From NCBI RefSeq assembly GCF_008124625.1, contig NZ_VNHM01000002.1, positions 186,001 to 250,000 on the forward strand: a stretch of 64,000 bases of DNA, in the 5' to 3' direction. The notes below the pieces were generated by a model. The model was not told where the DNA came from. It did not search any database and saw only the letters and a program-made list of their open reading frames with translations. The translations under genes were made by a program, and so were the position numbers. Shown here one piece after another: positions 18,629 through 27,427 of this stretch; position 1 is the stretch's first letter; every line of letters starts with the position of its first letter. Source of the stretch: Desulfallas thermosapovorans DSM 6562. GTDB lineage: Bacteria; Bacillota; Desulfotomaculia; Desulfotomaculales; Desulfallaceae.

Positions 18629-19498
18629 ATGAACGGAGTTATAATAAAGGCCTATGGTGGTTTTTATTTCGTACAGATTGAGGACCGGGTTATAAAATGC
18701 GCCATTCGGGGGAAGATCCGCCGGCAGTGCGGGCAGGCGTTGGTTGGCGATCGGGTGAATGTAAAATTGTTAACAGATGCGGAGGGTGTTGTGGAGGAGA
18801 TTTTGCCCCGCAGCACCCGGTTGACAAGACCTCCCGTGGCCAATGTGAACCAGTCGGTGATTGTATTTGCCATCAAAAACCCCGAGCCAAACCCGGCGCT
18901 TTTAGACCGGTTTCTGGTGCAATCCCTGGTGGCGGGCATTACACCGGTGATTTGCTTTAATAAAAAAGACCTGGCCGGTGGCATGGAGCCGGAAATATTA
19001 AAACAGTATCAAAAAACAGGCCACACCGTTCTTTGGGTCAGTGCCAGGACGGGTGCCCATATGGACGGTTTGCGTGATATTTTAAAAAACCGTATTACCG
19101 TTTTTGCCGGGCCATCCGGGGTGGGTAAGTCCAGTTTGCTGAATGCTCTGCAGCCCGGGTTGGAGCTGAAAACCGGTGATATCAGCACTAAATTGAAACG
19201 GGGCAAGCATACCACCAGACACGTAGAGTTAATTCCTCTGCATGATGGTGGTCTGGTTGCGGACACTCCGGGATTTTCCAGTATGCATTTGCCAGCCATG
19301 CGCCGGGAAGATTTGGCCGGGTATTTTAATGAGTTTGCTGTTTATGAAGGACGTTGCAGGTTTACGGGTTGCCTGCATCACCGGGAACCGGGCTGTGCGG
19401 TGAAAGAGGCTTTGGAGCAGGGAAAAATATCAGCGCTGCGTTACGGGCATTACCTTGAATTTTTAGCGGAAGTTATGGATGCGGAAAGGAGATATTAG
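18629..19498 (+). CDS. rsgA: Small ribosomal subunit biogenesis GTPase
   Basis: RsgA is a circularly permuted GTPase that assists late maturation of the 30S subunit. The 289-aa protein has an N-terminal OB fold (about 1-65), G4 NKKD before G1 [14 protein letters not shown] and G3 DTPGF, which is the permuted order, and a C-terminal zinc finger ([14 protein letters not shown]). It lies 10 bp after prkC and 1 bp before the rpe start, all on one transcript. Confidence 0.95.
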   Translation: MNGVIIKAYGGFYFVQIEDRVIKCAIRGKIRRQCGQALVGDRVNVKLLTDAEGVVEEILPRSTRLTRPPVANVNQSVIVFAIKNPEPNPALLDRFLVQSLVAGITPVICFNKKDLAGGMEPEILKQYQKTGHTVLWVSARTGAHMDGLRDILKNRITVFAGPSGVGKSSLLNALQPGLELKTGDISTKLKRGKHTTRHVELIPLHDGGLVADTPGFSSMHLPAMRREDLAGYFNEFAVYEGRCRFTGCLHHREPGCAVKEALEQGKISALRYGHYLEFLAEVMDAERRY

Positions 19499-19499
19499 T

Positions 19500-20165
19500 T
19501 TGATTAAAATTGCCCCGTCAATTTTGTCGGCTGATTTTGCTGTTCTGGGGGAGCAGGTGCGGGCTGTGGAGCAAGCCGGCGCCGAATTTTTACATATCGA
19601 CGTGATGGACGGTCATTTTGTGCCCAACATAACCATCGGTTCCCTGGTGGTTAAGGCATTAAGGCCACTGTCCGGTCTTGTTTTTGATGTGCATTTGATG
19701 ATTGACAATCCCGATCGCTATATTAATGATTTTGCCGCTGCCGGTGCCGATATTATTACTGTACATGTCGAGGCCTGCCCCCACTTGCACCGCACCATGC
19801 AAATGATTAAACAGGCGGGCAAAATGGCGGGTGTGGCCTTTAACCCGGCCACACCCGTCAATAATCTGGATTATGTTTTGCCCCTTATAGATCTGGTACT
19901 GGTGATGACAGTGAACCCGGGGTTCGGTGGACAAAAGTTTATACCGCAAATGCTACCCAAAATACAGCAAATAAGCCACTATTTAAAGGAAAATAAACCG
20001 GGTACATGGCTAGAGGTGGATGGTGGTGTAAATACGGATACCGCCTCCGATGTGGCCAGGGCGGGCGCTGGTGTACTGGTGGCCGGGTCGGCGGTATTCG
20101 GAGCTGTTGACCCGGCAGCGGCGGTGCGGGCATTAAGGGAAGCGGCCCGTGGTGGCAAGGAGTAA
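19500..20165 (+). CDS. rpe: Ribulose-phosphate 3-epimerase
   Basis: Rpe interconverts ribulose-5-phosphate and xylulose-5-phosphate in the pentose phosphate pathway. The protein is a TIM barrel with [10 protein letters not shown] at the start, [29 protein letters not shown] and DGGVN. I place the start at the TTG at 19500, with AAAGGAGA 10 bp upstream, giving 221 aa; an ATG at 19479 overlaps rsgA and contains the ribosome site. The prkC-rsgA-rpe order is common in Firmicutes. Confidence 0.95.
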   Translation: MIKIAPSILSADFAVLGEQVRAVEQAGAEFLHIDVMDGHFVPNITIGSLVVKALRPLSGLVFDVHLMIDNPDRYINDFAAAGADIITVHVEACPHLHRTMQMIKQAGKMAGVAFNPATPVNNLDYVLPLIDLVLVMTVNPGFGGQKFIPQMLPKIQQISHYLKENKPGTWLEVDGGVNTDTASDVARAGAGVLVAGSAVFGAVDPAAAVRALREAARGGKE

Positions 20166-20259
20166 TAAAAATTTTTATTTTCCATCTTAACTTAAAGGAT
20201 AATTAAACAAATTGTCATATAATTAATGTTAAACAATTACCGGGAGTAGGTGTATATAA

Positions 20260-20673
20260 ATGCAAAATGAAGGACAACTGGTGATCTTTGAGCTGGCAGA
20301 ACAGCTATATGCCTTGCCGATACAGGAAACGCAGGAGATTATTCGCATGGCGGTAATAACCAGGGTTCCCAACACCAGTAGTTACGTTGAGGGGATTATC
20401 AACCTGCGAGGCAGTATTGTGCCCGTCATAAATTTGAATCGCCGGTTAGGGCTGCCAATAAAGGATTATGACGATTCCACCCGGATTATCGTAGTGGAGT
20501 ATAACGGGCAAAAAGTGGGTATGATTGTGGATAATGTGCGGGAAGTGGGTAGATATACTGCGGATGAGGTGGAACCCCCGGTGGTTGATGGTGACAATGT
20601 AGACTATATTAGCGGTGTGGTTAAGAAGGGGGAAAACCTCTGGCTGTTATTGAATTTGGCCAAGGTAATGTAG
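20260..20673 (+). CDS. cheW: CheW-like adaptor protein
   Basis: The 137-aa protein is a single CheW domain, normally the scaffold that couples chemoreceptors to the CheA kinase. Recognisable parts are VIFELAEQLYALPI at the start, VPNTSSYVEGIINLRGSIVPVI in the middle and WLLLNLAKVM at the end. No other chemotaxis gene is nearby, so it may be an orphan adaptor or serve receptors encoded elsewhere. Confidence 0.9.
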   Translation: MQNEGQLVIFELAEQLYALPIQETQEIIRMAVITRVPNTSSYVEGIINLRGSIVPVINLNRRLGLPIKDYDDSTRIIVVEYNGQKVGMIVDNVREVGRYTADEVEPPVVDGDNVDYISGVVKKGENLWLLLNLAKVM

Positions 20674-20677
20674 TCAT

Positions 20678-20712
20678 AGCCGGTGATCCGCTCATGGAAA
20701 GCCGGCTTTATT
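20678..20712 (+). terminator. Hairpin after cheW
   Basis: AGCCGG (20678-20683) pairs with CCGGCT (20702-20707), followed by TTATTAT. The T tract is weak. Confidence 0.45.
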
Positions 20713-20734
20713 ATATAAAAGGGGGGATTTTTAT

Positions 20735-21367
20735 ATGTTTGTAAGGGACTATATGAGCACCTCACCAATCACCATACCGGTAAACACACCTGTACTGGAA
20801 GCACTTAACATTATGCGCAACAAGAAAATACGGCAGTTGCCGGTGGTGGACCGCGGTAAACTAGTTGGCATTATTAGTGAACGTGAGTTGTTGACGGTAT
20901 CCCCTTCTCCCGCTTCTACGCTGAGTATTTACGAAATGAACTATCTGTTGGCCAAGATGACTGTTAAGGATGTGCTGGTAAAAGACCCAATACACGTGCC
21001 ATCATCATGTACCATTGAGGAGGCGGCGCTGCAAATGCGCCAGCATCGCATCCGCTGTCTGCTGGTGGTGGATGCTGGTGAGTTGGTGGGCATTATCACC
21101 CAGACGGACGTTTTTGATGCCCTTATCCGGACGTTTGGTTTACACCGGGCCGGAGTCAGGCTGGTTCTGGAAATGGATAACAAAGTGGGTGCCTTGGCCG
21201 ATGTGCTTATGGTAGTTAAAGAACATGGATTAAATGTTCTGGGTGTGGCTTGCCGGGAGAAGGACGATGGTAAGGTGCATGTTATGCTCAGATTAAATGC
21301 CGCAAATGCCGATGAGCTGTTAAATGACTTGAACGGGCGTGGTATCAAGGTTATTTATAATAATTAG
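20735..21367 (+). CDS. CBS-pair plus ACT domain protein (AcuB-like)
   Basis: The 210-aa protein has two CBS domains (about 1-60 and 75-130) and a C-terminal ACT-like domain (about 137-210). CBS pairs bind adenine nucleotides and ACT domains bind small metabolites, so it is a ligand-sensing protein. The CBS-CBS-ACT order is that of AcuB, encoded with acetoin-use genes in B. subtilis; no acetoin genes are present, but an acetyl-CoA-synthetase-like gene lies 1.2 kb downstream. No catalytic domain is present. Confidence 0.8.
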   Translation: MFVRDYMSTSPITIPVNTPVLEALNIMRNKKIRQLPVVDRGKLVGIISERELLTVSPSPASTLSIYEMNYLLAKMTVKDVLVKDPIHVPSSCTIEEAALQMRQHRIRCLLVVDAGELVGIITQTDVFDALIRTFGLHRAGVRLVLEMDNKVGALADVLMVVKEHGLNVLGVACREKDDGKVHVMLRLNAANADELLNDLNGRGIKVIYNN

Positions 21368-21444
21368 CATGTATATAAACTAAATTATGCCGCATTAAAT
21401 ATTTCTATATGCAGCAGTATATTAAAAAAAGGGGAAGAAAACTG

Positions 21445-22134
21445 ATGCAGGAACATCGTTCGCACGTCTACCTGGCCAGATATATTACCATAGCGGTGGA
21501 CATTGCCACCCGTATTGTACGGGGCGAATACCGTTTGGGTCAAAAGATTTTTGGCCGGTCCACACTGGCCGGTAAATACAACGTATCCCCCGAAACCATC
21601 AGGCGGGCCTTAACGTTACTACAGGAACGGGGTATCGTTGATGTCATGCCCGGGGTGGGTGTGGTGGTTAAATCAGATGCAGCCGCCCGTGAATACCTGG
21701 CGGATTATAATCAAAAAAAGGTACTGCTGGACATTCAAGAACGCTTAACAGAACTGCTTAAGGAAAGGGAAAAGTTAAACACTGAAATAGATCACCTTAC
21801 CAACCAGCTTTTGGATTATACTTTTAAAATGGCCGGGCGGCTTCAAAAGCTGGAGGAAGTCACCGTTCCCCCACAATCGCCGCTGCTGGGTAAATCCATG
21901 GCCGAGGCGGATTTTAGGGCCCGTACCGGGGCCACCATACTGTCCATTTACCGCAACGGTCATGAAATGGTTTCCCCGGAAGCAAAAACCACCCTGCAGG
22001 CTGGAGATGTCCTGTTAATAGTGGGGACCCATGACTCGGCCAGAATGGTCTATCAGATGGTCACCGGTGAAGACACACCGGCAGAGACGCAGGATTTGCA
22101 AGGAGTCAATCTGTATCAAAACAGCGATGTATAA
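21445..22134 (+). CDS. GntR-family regulator with RCK_C domain (BusR-like)
   Basis: The protein (229 aa from the ATG at 21445, with GGGGAAG about 8 bp upstream) has an N-terminal GntR winged helix (about 10-80), a coiled coil (about 95-140) and a C-terminal RCK_C/TrkA_C domain (about 145-215). This is the architecture of BusR, a cyclic-di-AMP-responsive repressor of betaine uptake in Lactococcus and Streptococcus. A betaine ABC transporter is encoded 3.5 kb downstream. Control of that transporter is inference; the domain order is what the sequence shows. Confidence 0.8.
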   Translation: MQEHRSHVYLARYITIAVDIATRIVRGEYRLGQKIFGRSTLAGKYNVSPETIRRALTLLQERGIVDVMPGVGVVVKSDAAAREYLADYNQKKVLLDIQERLTELLKEREKLNTEIDHLTNQLLDYTFKMAGRLQKLEEVTVPPQSPLLGKSMAEADFRARTGATILSIYRNGHEMVSPEAKTTLQAGDVLLIVGTHDSARMVYQMVTGEDTPAETQDLQGVNLYQNSDV

Positions 22135-22188
22135 TTTTTTTCATAATGGCAAATAATACTCCCAAATAACCAAGGGGGTATGTATATC

Positions 22189-22311
22189 ATGGGGTTTAAA
22201 GACCTCGAAAAAAAAGCCCGGGATTATGAAAAGCCGGCCAACGCCGGCCGCAAAGAGCTGGAGGAGCCGCAACTAACCGCGGTGGAAGAGCAGGAAAACA
22301 AAAACCAATAA
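22189..22311 (+). CDS. Small acidic ORF, 40 aa
   Basis: A short frame begins at ATG 22189 with AAGGGGG about 10 bp upstream and ends at TAA 22311. The peptide is very hydrophilic and rich in Glu, Lys and Asn (MGFKDLEKKARDYEKP at the start, EEQENKNQ at the end), with no membrane segment or cysteine. A strong terminator begins 6 bp after the stop, which makes a real gene plausible. I do not recognise it. The in-frame ATG at 22180 is too close to the ribosome site. Confidence 0.55.
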   Translation: MGFKDLEKKARDYEKPANAGRKELEEPQLTAVEEQENKNQ

Positions 22312-22317
22312 ATTATT

Positions 22318-22360
22318 AAAGAACTCCCTTAGCTTAATCAGGTTAAGGGAGTTCTTTTAA
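22318..22360 (+). terminator. Strong rho-independent terminator
   Basis: A perfect 14-bp stem, AAAGAACTCCCTTA (22318-22331) with TAAGGGAGTTCTTT (22344-22357), closes the transcript of the RCK_C regulator and the small ORF. Confidence 0.88.
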
Positions 22361-22576
22361 TAATGTTATCAACCATTGGGAGATGAATTATTACATTCCG
22401 GCGGCAATATATTTATGTCATCAATATTGCTATAATATAATGAAAATAAATTATATTTAGAAAATTCGGCCCAAGGGGGTGTAAATACTCTTATCTTTAA
22501 ATGTGCCCCGATTAATGTCCCTCAAATGATTGATAATAGATTAAATAAATAAATGCTTAGGGAGGAATGTTTAATA

Positions 22577-24523
22577 ATGCAACAAAAAAGAGTCGGCACC
22601 GGCCTAATTCCGCCAAAGGTTCAAAACTTCATGAACTGGGCAGCCGAAGATACTGAAGGCTTTTGGGGGCATGCTGCCGAAGAGGCCATGAGTGAAATCA
22701 AGTGGTTTAAAAAATGGGATAAAGCATTTAATTGGGAGTATCCAACTTTCCAGTGGTTTGTGGGTGGACAAACAAATATAAGCTACAACTGTCTTGATTA
22801 TAATATTGAGAAGGGCCGGGCAGGCCGTGCGGCCATCGTGGCTGAATCCGGGGAAACGGGAGAGGTAAGAACCGTTACTTACGCGCAGCTGTTTGAATTG
22901 GTTAAACAATATACCAGGGCGCTGCGTGGTATGGGGGTTAAAAAGGGTGACCGGGTGGCCATATACATGCCCACCGGAATTGAATCGGTGGCCTCAATGC
23001 TGGCCTGTGCCCGGGTAGGTGCCATTCATGTGGTTATCTTTGCGGGCTTTTCCTCCAATGCCGTGGCTGATCGCCTGCAAATATCCGGGGCTAACTTTAT
23101 TTTGGCTCAGGATGAGGGTTCCCGGCGGGGCAAACCGGTACCGTTAAAACCGATTGTCGACGAGGGTATTGCCAAATGCCCGCCTGAATTAATCAAAAAA
23201 GTGGTGGTGCTGAAAAAGAGCACCCAGCGGGATTATCCCATGGTGGCCGGACGGGATATTTTCTGGGAAGAATTTCTGGCCTTTGGGGAGGGGCAGAGTG
23301 ATGCCTGCGAAATAATGGACTCCAACGATCCGCTGTTCTTACTTCCCACTTCGGGTACAACCGCCAAACCCAAAGTAACGGTGCAAAAACATGGCGGCTA
23401 CCAGATTTATGTATACAGTATGGGCCAGTGGGTCTATGGTCTTAAAGAGAGCGATGTTTGGTTTTGTACCTCTGATATCGGCTGGATCGTTGGGCATAGT
23501 TACAATGTTTACGGTCCACTGTTGACGGGCTGTACCACAGTTCTCTATGAAGGAACCCCGGATTATCCCAATAAGGATATGTGGTGGTCCGTGGCCTCAC
23601 GAAATAAAGCCACTGCGTTGTGGCTGTCTCCCACCGGTGTGCGGGGATTAATGCGCCTGGGTATCGATGAAGCTCGCAAACATGATCTTAGCTCTGTGCA
23701 GAGGATATTCTGCGCCGGTGAAACATTGAACCCGCCGGCCTGGTCCTGGCTGCAGGAGCAAGTATTTGAGAACAGGATTCCCGTGATGGATCACATGTGG
23801 CAGACCGAGACTTCCGGTCCCATTTTCGCCAACCCGTACGGGTTGGGTATACTGCCCATCAAGCCGGGTTCAGCGCATGTACCGGTACCCGGCGTGGTGG
23901 CCGAAGTGCTTGATGAGAAAGACGGCAAGCCTCTGCCACCCGGAGAAAAGGGCGTTGTGGTCATTAAGAAGCCTTTCCCGGGATTGGTTTCCACGTTATG
24001 GAACGATCCCGAGGGATACAAGATGAATTACTGGGAGCGCTTGCCCGCTACCTCCGGAAAATATCTTTGCGGTGACGCCGCCTATATGGATGAGGACGGG
24101 TACATTTTCTTTGCCGGCCGCTCCGACGAGGTAATCAAAATAGCTGCGCACCGTATCGGCACCGTAGAGGTGGAAAGCGCGCTGATATCTCACCCGGCGG
24201 TGGTGGAAGCCGGTGTATCCGGCGTGCCTGACGAACTGCGAGGTGAGGTGGCCTGCGCCTTTGTGGTGCTCAAACAGGGTTACGAACCTACCGAGGAAAT
24301 GAGAAAAGAACTCATTGCCCACGTGCGCAATACTATGGGGGCCATCGTGGTTATGCGGGATATCCAGTTTGTGGGTTCGCTGCCCAAAACCCGCAGCGGT
24401 AAAATCATGCGCCGGGTGATGAAGACCCTCTGGATTGGTAAGGAACTTGGTGACTTGTCCACCATTGAGGAAGAAGCCTCTATTGCGGAAATTAAAGATG
24501 CCATTTCTAAGATGAAAGGTTAA
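22577..24523 (+). CDS. acs: Acetyl-CoA synthetase-like AMP-forming acyl-CoA ligase
   Basis: This 648-aa ANL-superfamily enzyme probably activates acetate or another short acid to its acyl-CoA through an acyl-AMP. The start at 22577 has GGGAGGAAT 10 bp upstream. Visible are the P-loop PTSGTTAKPKVTVQ (canonically SGTTGKPKG), the substrate-pocket tryptophan in MWQTETSGP, the hinge region GRSDEVIKIAAHRIGT and the acetylatable-lysine motif PKTRSGKIMRR near the C terminus. The P-loop and the AHRIG (usually GHRIG) deviations set it apart from textbook Acs, so substrate range is uncertain. It stands alone between two terminators. Confidence 0.85.
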   Translation: MQQKRVGTGLIPPKVQNFMNWAAEDTEGFWGHAAEEAMSEIKWFKKWDKAFNWEYPTFQWFVGGQTNISYNCLDYNIEKGRAGRAAIVAESGETGEVRTVTYAQLFELVKQYTRALRGMGVKKGDRVAIYMPTGIESVASMLACARVGAIHVVIFAGFSSNAVADRLQISGANFILAQDEGSRRGKPVPLKPIVDEGIAKCPPELIKKVVVLKKSTQRDYPMVAGRDIFWEEFLAFGEGQSDACEIMDSNDPLFLLPTSGTTAKPKVTVQKHGGYQIYVYSMGQWVYGLKESDVWFCTSDIGWIVGHSYNVYGPLLTGCTTVLYEGTPDYPNKDMWWSVASRNKATALWLSPTGVRGLMRLGIDEARKHDLSSVQRIFCAGETLNPPAWSWLQEQVFENRIPVMDHMWQTETSGPIFANPYGLGILPIKPGSAHVPVPGVVAEVLDEKDGKPLPPGEKGVVVIKKPFPGLVSTLWNDPEGYKMNYWERLPATSGKYLCGDAAYMDEDGYIFFAGRSDEVIKIAAHRIGTVEVESALISHPAVVEAGVSGVPDELRGEVACAFVVLKQGYEPTEEMRKELIAHVRNTMGAIVVMRDIQFVGSLPKTRSGKIMRRVMKTLWIGKELGDLSTIEEEASIAEIKDAISKMKG

Positions 24524-24580
24524 GAACCGTCACAACTGGTCGCCGGTTAAAGGGCGAAACATATTAATAGTTGATTAGGC

Positions 24581-24614
24581 CAAAAGCCGCTGTTGTTACG
24601 GCGGCTTTTGTGAT
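24581..24614 (+). terminator. Terminator after acs
   Basis: CAAAAGCCGC (24581-24590) and GCGGCTTTTG (24601-24610) form a perfect 10-bp stem with a 10-nt loop. The only T run is inside the stem, and it may work in both directions. Confidence 0.7.
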
Positions 24615-24639
24615 GCCAGCAAAGTACTCATTACGGAAA

Positions 24640-24800
24640 CTGAAAGTATAGCCAGCTGAGTATGTATTTCAAGCTTAGGCAGAGACCCTGGCGTATCCGT
24701 GCTTTCGAAACCGGGTTATGGCCTGACAAAAGGGATAATTTTAATAAATCTGGATAAGATAAAAAAGCCGCCGGATGACAAAAGGTGGTTTTTTTTTGCG
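24640..24800 (+). promoter_or_regulatory. Structured leader with terminator-like hairpin upstream of a membrane-protein gene
   Basis: The segment can fold into a helix TAGGC/GCCTG (24676-24680 with 24720-24724) enclosing ACCC-GG (24686 on) paired with CCGGGT (24711 on). About 40 nt later CCGCC (about 24769) pairs with GGTGG (about 24784), flanked by an A run and followed by nine T, which resembles an intrinsic terminator. The gene's ribosome site follows at 24827. The layout is that of an attenuator or riboswitch. I could not match it to a known class: 3' parts faintly resemble TPP and c-di-GMP riboswitches, but the invariant elements are missing. Confidence 0.45.
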
Positions 24801-24839
24801 AAAAGTTTAGCCAGGCATAGTTTTTTGGGGAGGTTTTAT

Positions 24840-25544
24840 ATGAACGAATGTAATCTCTCTAATGCACAACAATTTAGAAAAGTTTTAACTACCATGGCGA
24901 ATCGCATGTTGCGTAAAATGCTCAGGTTTATTAAAAAGCTTTTTATTTGCCTGCTCATGATATTCAGTCCCGTAATTATTTGGGTGATACTGTCTCTAAA
25001 CAGAGAATTGATTGTGATTATGGCTAATTGGGAGTGGCTTTCCAGTGCACTGCCTAGCCTATTTGATACCCTGGGGGAGCACGTCAATACGCCGGAATTT
25101 GCCAGGGGGTTTAATGAGGCCGCGCTGGGTGGGTTGTTAACACTGTTCGGTGTAATTGTTACGGTTTGGTATTACCAGGTGATCAGGGTACAGGAGGTCA
25201 CTGAAAAAAGGTTGTTTGTCATTGATGAACTGCTGGAGGAACTGAAAAAAAACCAGTCCATCGTCAATGACCTGGCAGCGGGTAATGGCGAAAAATATGA
25301 TCACCTGCATAATGAAACCGGGAAAACCATTTTTTTCACTGAAGCATGGCACAAGCTGGGTGGTGATGTTGCCCTGCTACCAAGGCGGCTTCATTTGCGC
25401 CTCAGTGTGCTGTATGGCTGTCTCAACCGGTGTACCGACGTACAGGGTTACTGGAAAAGCAAAGCCGCCATTGACCGGATAAACGGCATGATTTCGGACT
25501 TACATAAGTATAGAGGCAGCTTGAGCAAGCCCGAAATATCTTAG
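24840..25544 (+). CDS. Hypothetical membrane protein with two TM segments
   Basis: I do not recognise this protein. From the ATG at 24840 (GGGGAGG about 7 bp upstream) it has 234 aa. A basic N terminus leads to a first membrane helix (about residues 31-52) and, after an outside loop, a second (about 88-110). The C-terminal half, probably cytoplasmic, starts with a charged helix (VTEKRLFVIDELLEELKK) and includes one Cys-containing segment (LYGCLNRCTDV). The open frame continues upstream to 24699, but that part spans the terminator-like hairpin and is unlikely to be translated. It is monocistronic. Confidence 0.6.
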   Translation: MNECNLSNAQQFRKVLTTMANRMLRKMLRFIKKLFICLLMIFSPVIIWVILSLNRELIVIMANWEWLSSALPSLFDTLGEHVNTPEFARGFNEAALGGLLTLFGVIVTVWYYQVIRVQEVTEKRLFVIDELLEELKKNQSIVNDLAAGNGEKYDHLHNETGKTIFFTEAWHKLGGDVALLPRRLHLRLSVLYGCLNRCTDVQGYWKSKAAIDRINGMISDLHKYRGSLSKPEIS

Positions 25545-25611
25545 GAATTTGGTCAAAGGACCAGTTCAGAATTGAACACCGGATATACAGCTCAGGTGTA
25601 TCCCGGTATAA

Positions 25612-25637
25612 AAAAGGCGGCCTGTAAGCCGCCTTTT
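25612..25637. terminator. Bidirectional terminator
   Basis: AAAAGGCGGC (25612-25621) and GCCGCCTTTT (25628-25637) form a perfect 10-bp stem around a 6-nt loop between convergent genes. It can serve both the plus-strand membrane protein and the minus-strand opu operon. Confidence 0.88.
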
Positions 25638-25656
25638 AAGTGCACATTAGGACAGT

Positions 25657-26538
25657 TTATTGGAATTTGTCCTTTACATCGTTTAGTTCTTCTATGGAAT
25701 CAATGGTCACATAGGTGGGTACCACCAGGCCTATTTTGGCACCTTCCAGGTTGGGACCCAGGTTATCTACATTATCTTTAACTTTAGCGTAATAATCACC
25801 GTGGGTTAAGGGTAACCAGGCGGAAACGATAGCGTCAAAATCACCGTTGGCAATCCCTGTCCACATAACCCCTGCGTCCACGGCCACCGGTTCAACCTGG
25901 TAGCCTGCCTTCTCCAGAACATTTTTAACCAGGTGGGTGCTGGCTATTTCGGAATCCCATTCAACGTAGCCCAGGGTTACTTTACCCTTTTCGGCGGCCT
26001 CTTGTTCCGGCAACCATGCATTAACTTTGTCCTGGTTATTTTCAATCCATTTTTCGGCAGCTTCATCCGGGGTCATGCCGCCCTGGATATCCAGCATAAC
26101 CGCTTCCATGTCTGCGGGTGCCCAGTAAAATTTGTCCAAAATTTCATAGACTTCCGGCATGTCATCCTTCAAACCTGTGCGGGCAATGGTGGCAATCTCT
26201 TCTTCACCGCCGTAAACCCCCTTGGGGTCGTCCAGGTATTTTAGATCCCACTGGGCAAATTTCCAGTGTGGCGTCCATCCGGTTACTACGATCCATTCTT
26301 CATTATCAATAGCCCTTTTGAGGGATGCCGCCATGGCCGCACTGCTGCTGTCCTGTAGCTGAAAGTCCAGTCCATACTGTTCAATAGCTGCTTCAGTGGC
26401 ACTCATAATCCCGGCACCGGGCTCAATACCGACGATTTTACCTTTTGCATCGCCACCTCCGCCACCACAGCCAAACAGCACGCTTGTCAGCAGTACCAGC
26501 ACCACTGCCAGTGGCATAACTTTGAAAAACCTGCGCAT
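25657..26538 (-). CDS. opuAC: Glycine betaine ABC transporter substrate-binding lipoprotein
   Basis: This is the binding protein that captures glycine betaine or a related quaternary amine outside the membrane. The 293-aa precursor has a signal peptide and lipobox (LFGC at about 21-24) followed by a glycine run. The lobes appear in the order found in B. subtilis OpuAC, with GIEPGAGIM and TGWTPHW first and YVEWDSEIAST and AWLPLTH second; ProX-type proteins have the reverse order. Aromatic residues that cage the trimethylammonium group are in those motifs. It is the last gene of the opuAA-AB-AC operon. Confidence 0.93.
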   Translation of the reverse strand: MRRFFKVMPLAVVLVLLTSVLFGCGGGGGDAKGKIVGIEPGAGIMSATEAAIEQYGLDFQLQDSSSAAMAASLKRAIDNEEWIVVTGWTPHWKFAQWDLKYLDDPKGVYGGEEEIATIARTGLKDDMPEVYEILDKFYWAPADMEAVMLDIQGGMTPDEAAEKWIENNQDKVNAWLPEQEAAEKGKVTLGYVEWDSEIASTHLVKNVLEKAGYQVEPVAVDAGVMWTGIANGDFDAIVSAWLPLTHGDYYAKVKDNVDNLGPNLEGAKIGLVVPTYVTIDSIEELNDVKDKFQ

Positions 26539-26596
26539 TTTTTATATCTCCTCCTTTTTTATTAATCCCTTTTATTTAATAAATTGCCTGGTATAT

Positions 26597-27427
26597 TTAA
26601 CGGCTGCGCTTCTTGCCAAAGCCCTGGGTGATCCTGTCCAGTATAATGGCAATAATTACAATGGCCAGGCCGCCCTCAAAGCCCACAGGTATGTCCAAAC
26701 GCTGAATACCGCGCAGCACTTCTGAACCCAAACCACCGGCACCGATCATGGCGGCGATGACCACCATGGAAAGGGCCAGCATAATGCATTGGTTGATGCC
26801 GGCCATGATGGTGGGCATGGCCACGGGTAGCTGTACTTTGACTAATTTTTGAAACGGGGTGGCACCAAATGCTTCTGCGGCTTCCACCAGCTCCACAGGG
26901 ACTTGCCGGATACCCAAACCGGTAAGCCGGATGGCGGGCGGCATGGCAAAGACCACCGTGGCGATCAGCCCCGGCACCGCACCTGTGCCAAAAAACAGTA
27001 CAGCGGGAATCAGATAGACAAAGGGAGGCATGGTTTGCATGAAGTCCAGCACAGGCATAATAATTTTATGGACATTGTCACTGCGTGCCGACAAGATACC
27101 CAGCGGAATGCCTATTATTAGCGCCACAATGGTGGCCGAGATAACCATGGCCAGGGTATTCATGGATGGTCCCCAAATTTGTAAATCATAGATGAGCAGC
27201 AGGCCAAGGGATGTACCGGCGGCGGTTTTCCAGTTGGTCAAAAACCATACCAGGGGTATTGATAAGATGATGATCACCCAGGGAGGAGTGGCAGTTAACG
27301 CCCAGGCCAGGTTACCTACAATTAATTGTATAACCACAACAATGGCGTCAAACAGCGGCGTTAAGTTGTCGGTGGCCCACACCACCAGTGAATCAACCCA
27401 TTGCCCGATATGAAATTTAGGCAGCAT
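26597..27427 (-). CDS. opuAB: Glycine betaine ABC transporter permease
   Basis: The 276-aa integral membrane protein has about six to seven hydrophobic segments and the permease-ATPase coupling motif EAAEAFGATPFQKLVKVQLP. It belongs to the ProW/OpuAB family and imports betaine with OpuAA and OpuAC. Its start overlaps the end of opuAA by 11 bp. It ends 58 bp before the binding-protein gene. Confidence 0.93.
   Translation of the reverse strand: MLPKFHIGQWVDSLVVWATDNLTPLFDAIVVVIQLIVGNLAWALTATPPWVIIILSIPLVWFLTNWKTAAGTSLGLLLIYDLQIWGPSMNTLAMVISATIVALIIGIPLGILSARSDNVHKIIMPVLDFMQTMPPFVYLIPAVLFFGTGAVPGLIATVVFAMPPAIRLTGLGIRQVPVELVEAAEAFGATPFQKLVKVQLPVAMPTIMAGINQCIMLALSMVVIAAMIGAGGLGSEVLRGIQRLDIPVGFEGGLAIVIIAIILDRITQGFGKKRSR

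Noticed and set aside
20735-21367. Acetoin utilisation protein AcuB proper
   Set aside because: The domain order fits, but acuA and acuC are absent and acs is separated by terminators, so only an AcuB-like label is justified.
24660-24740. Possible TPP or c-di-GMP riboswitch
   Set aside because: The 3' part resembles pieces of both (GGGTTATGGCC), but the invariant CUGAGA and GCAAAGCC-type blocks are absent or out of order, so no class was assigned.
25657-26538. Betaine-binding protein with apparently swapped lobes
   Set aside because: The order GIEPGAGIM first and YVEWDSE second looked like a circular permutation, but B. subtilis OpuAC has the same order, so it is a known form.
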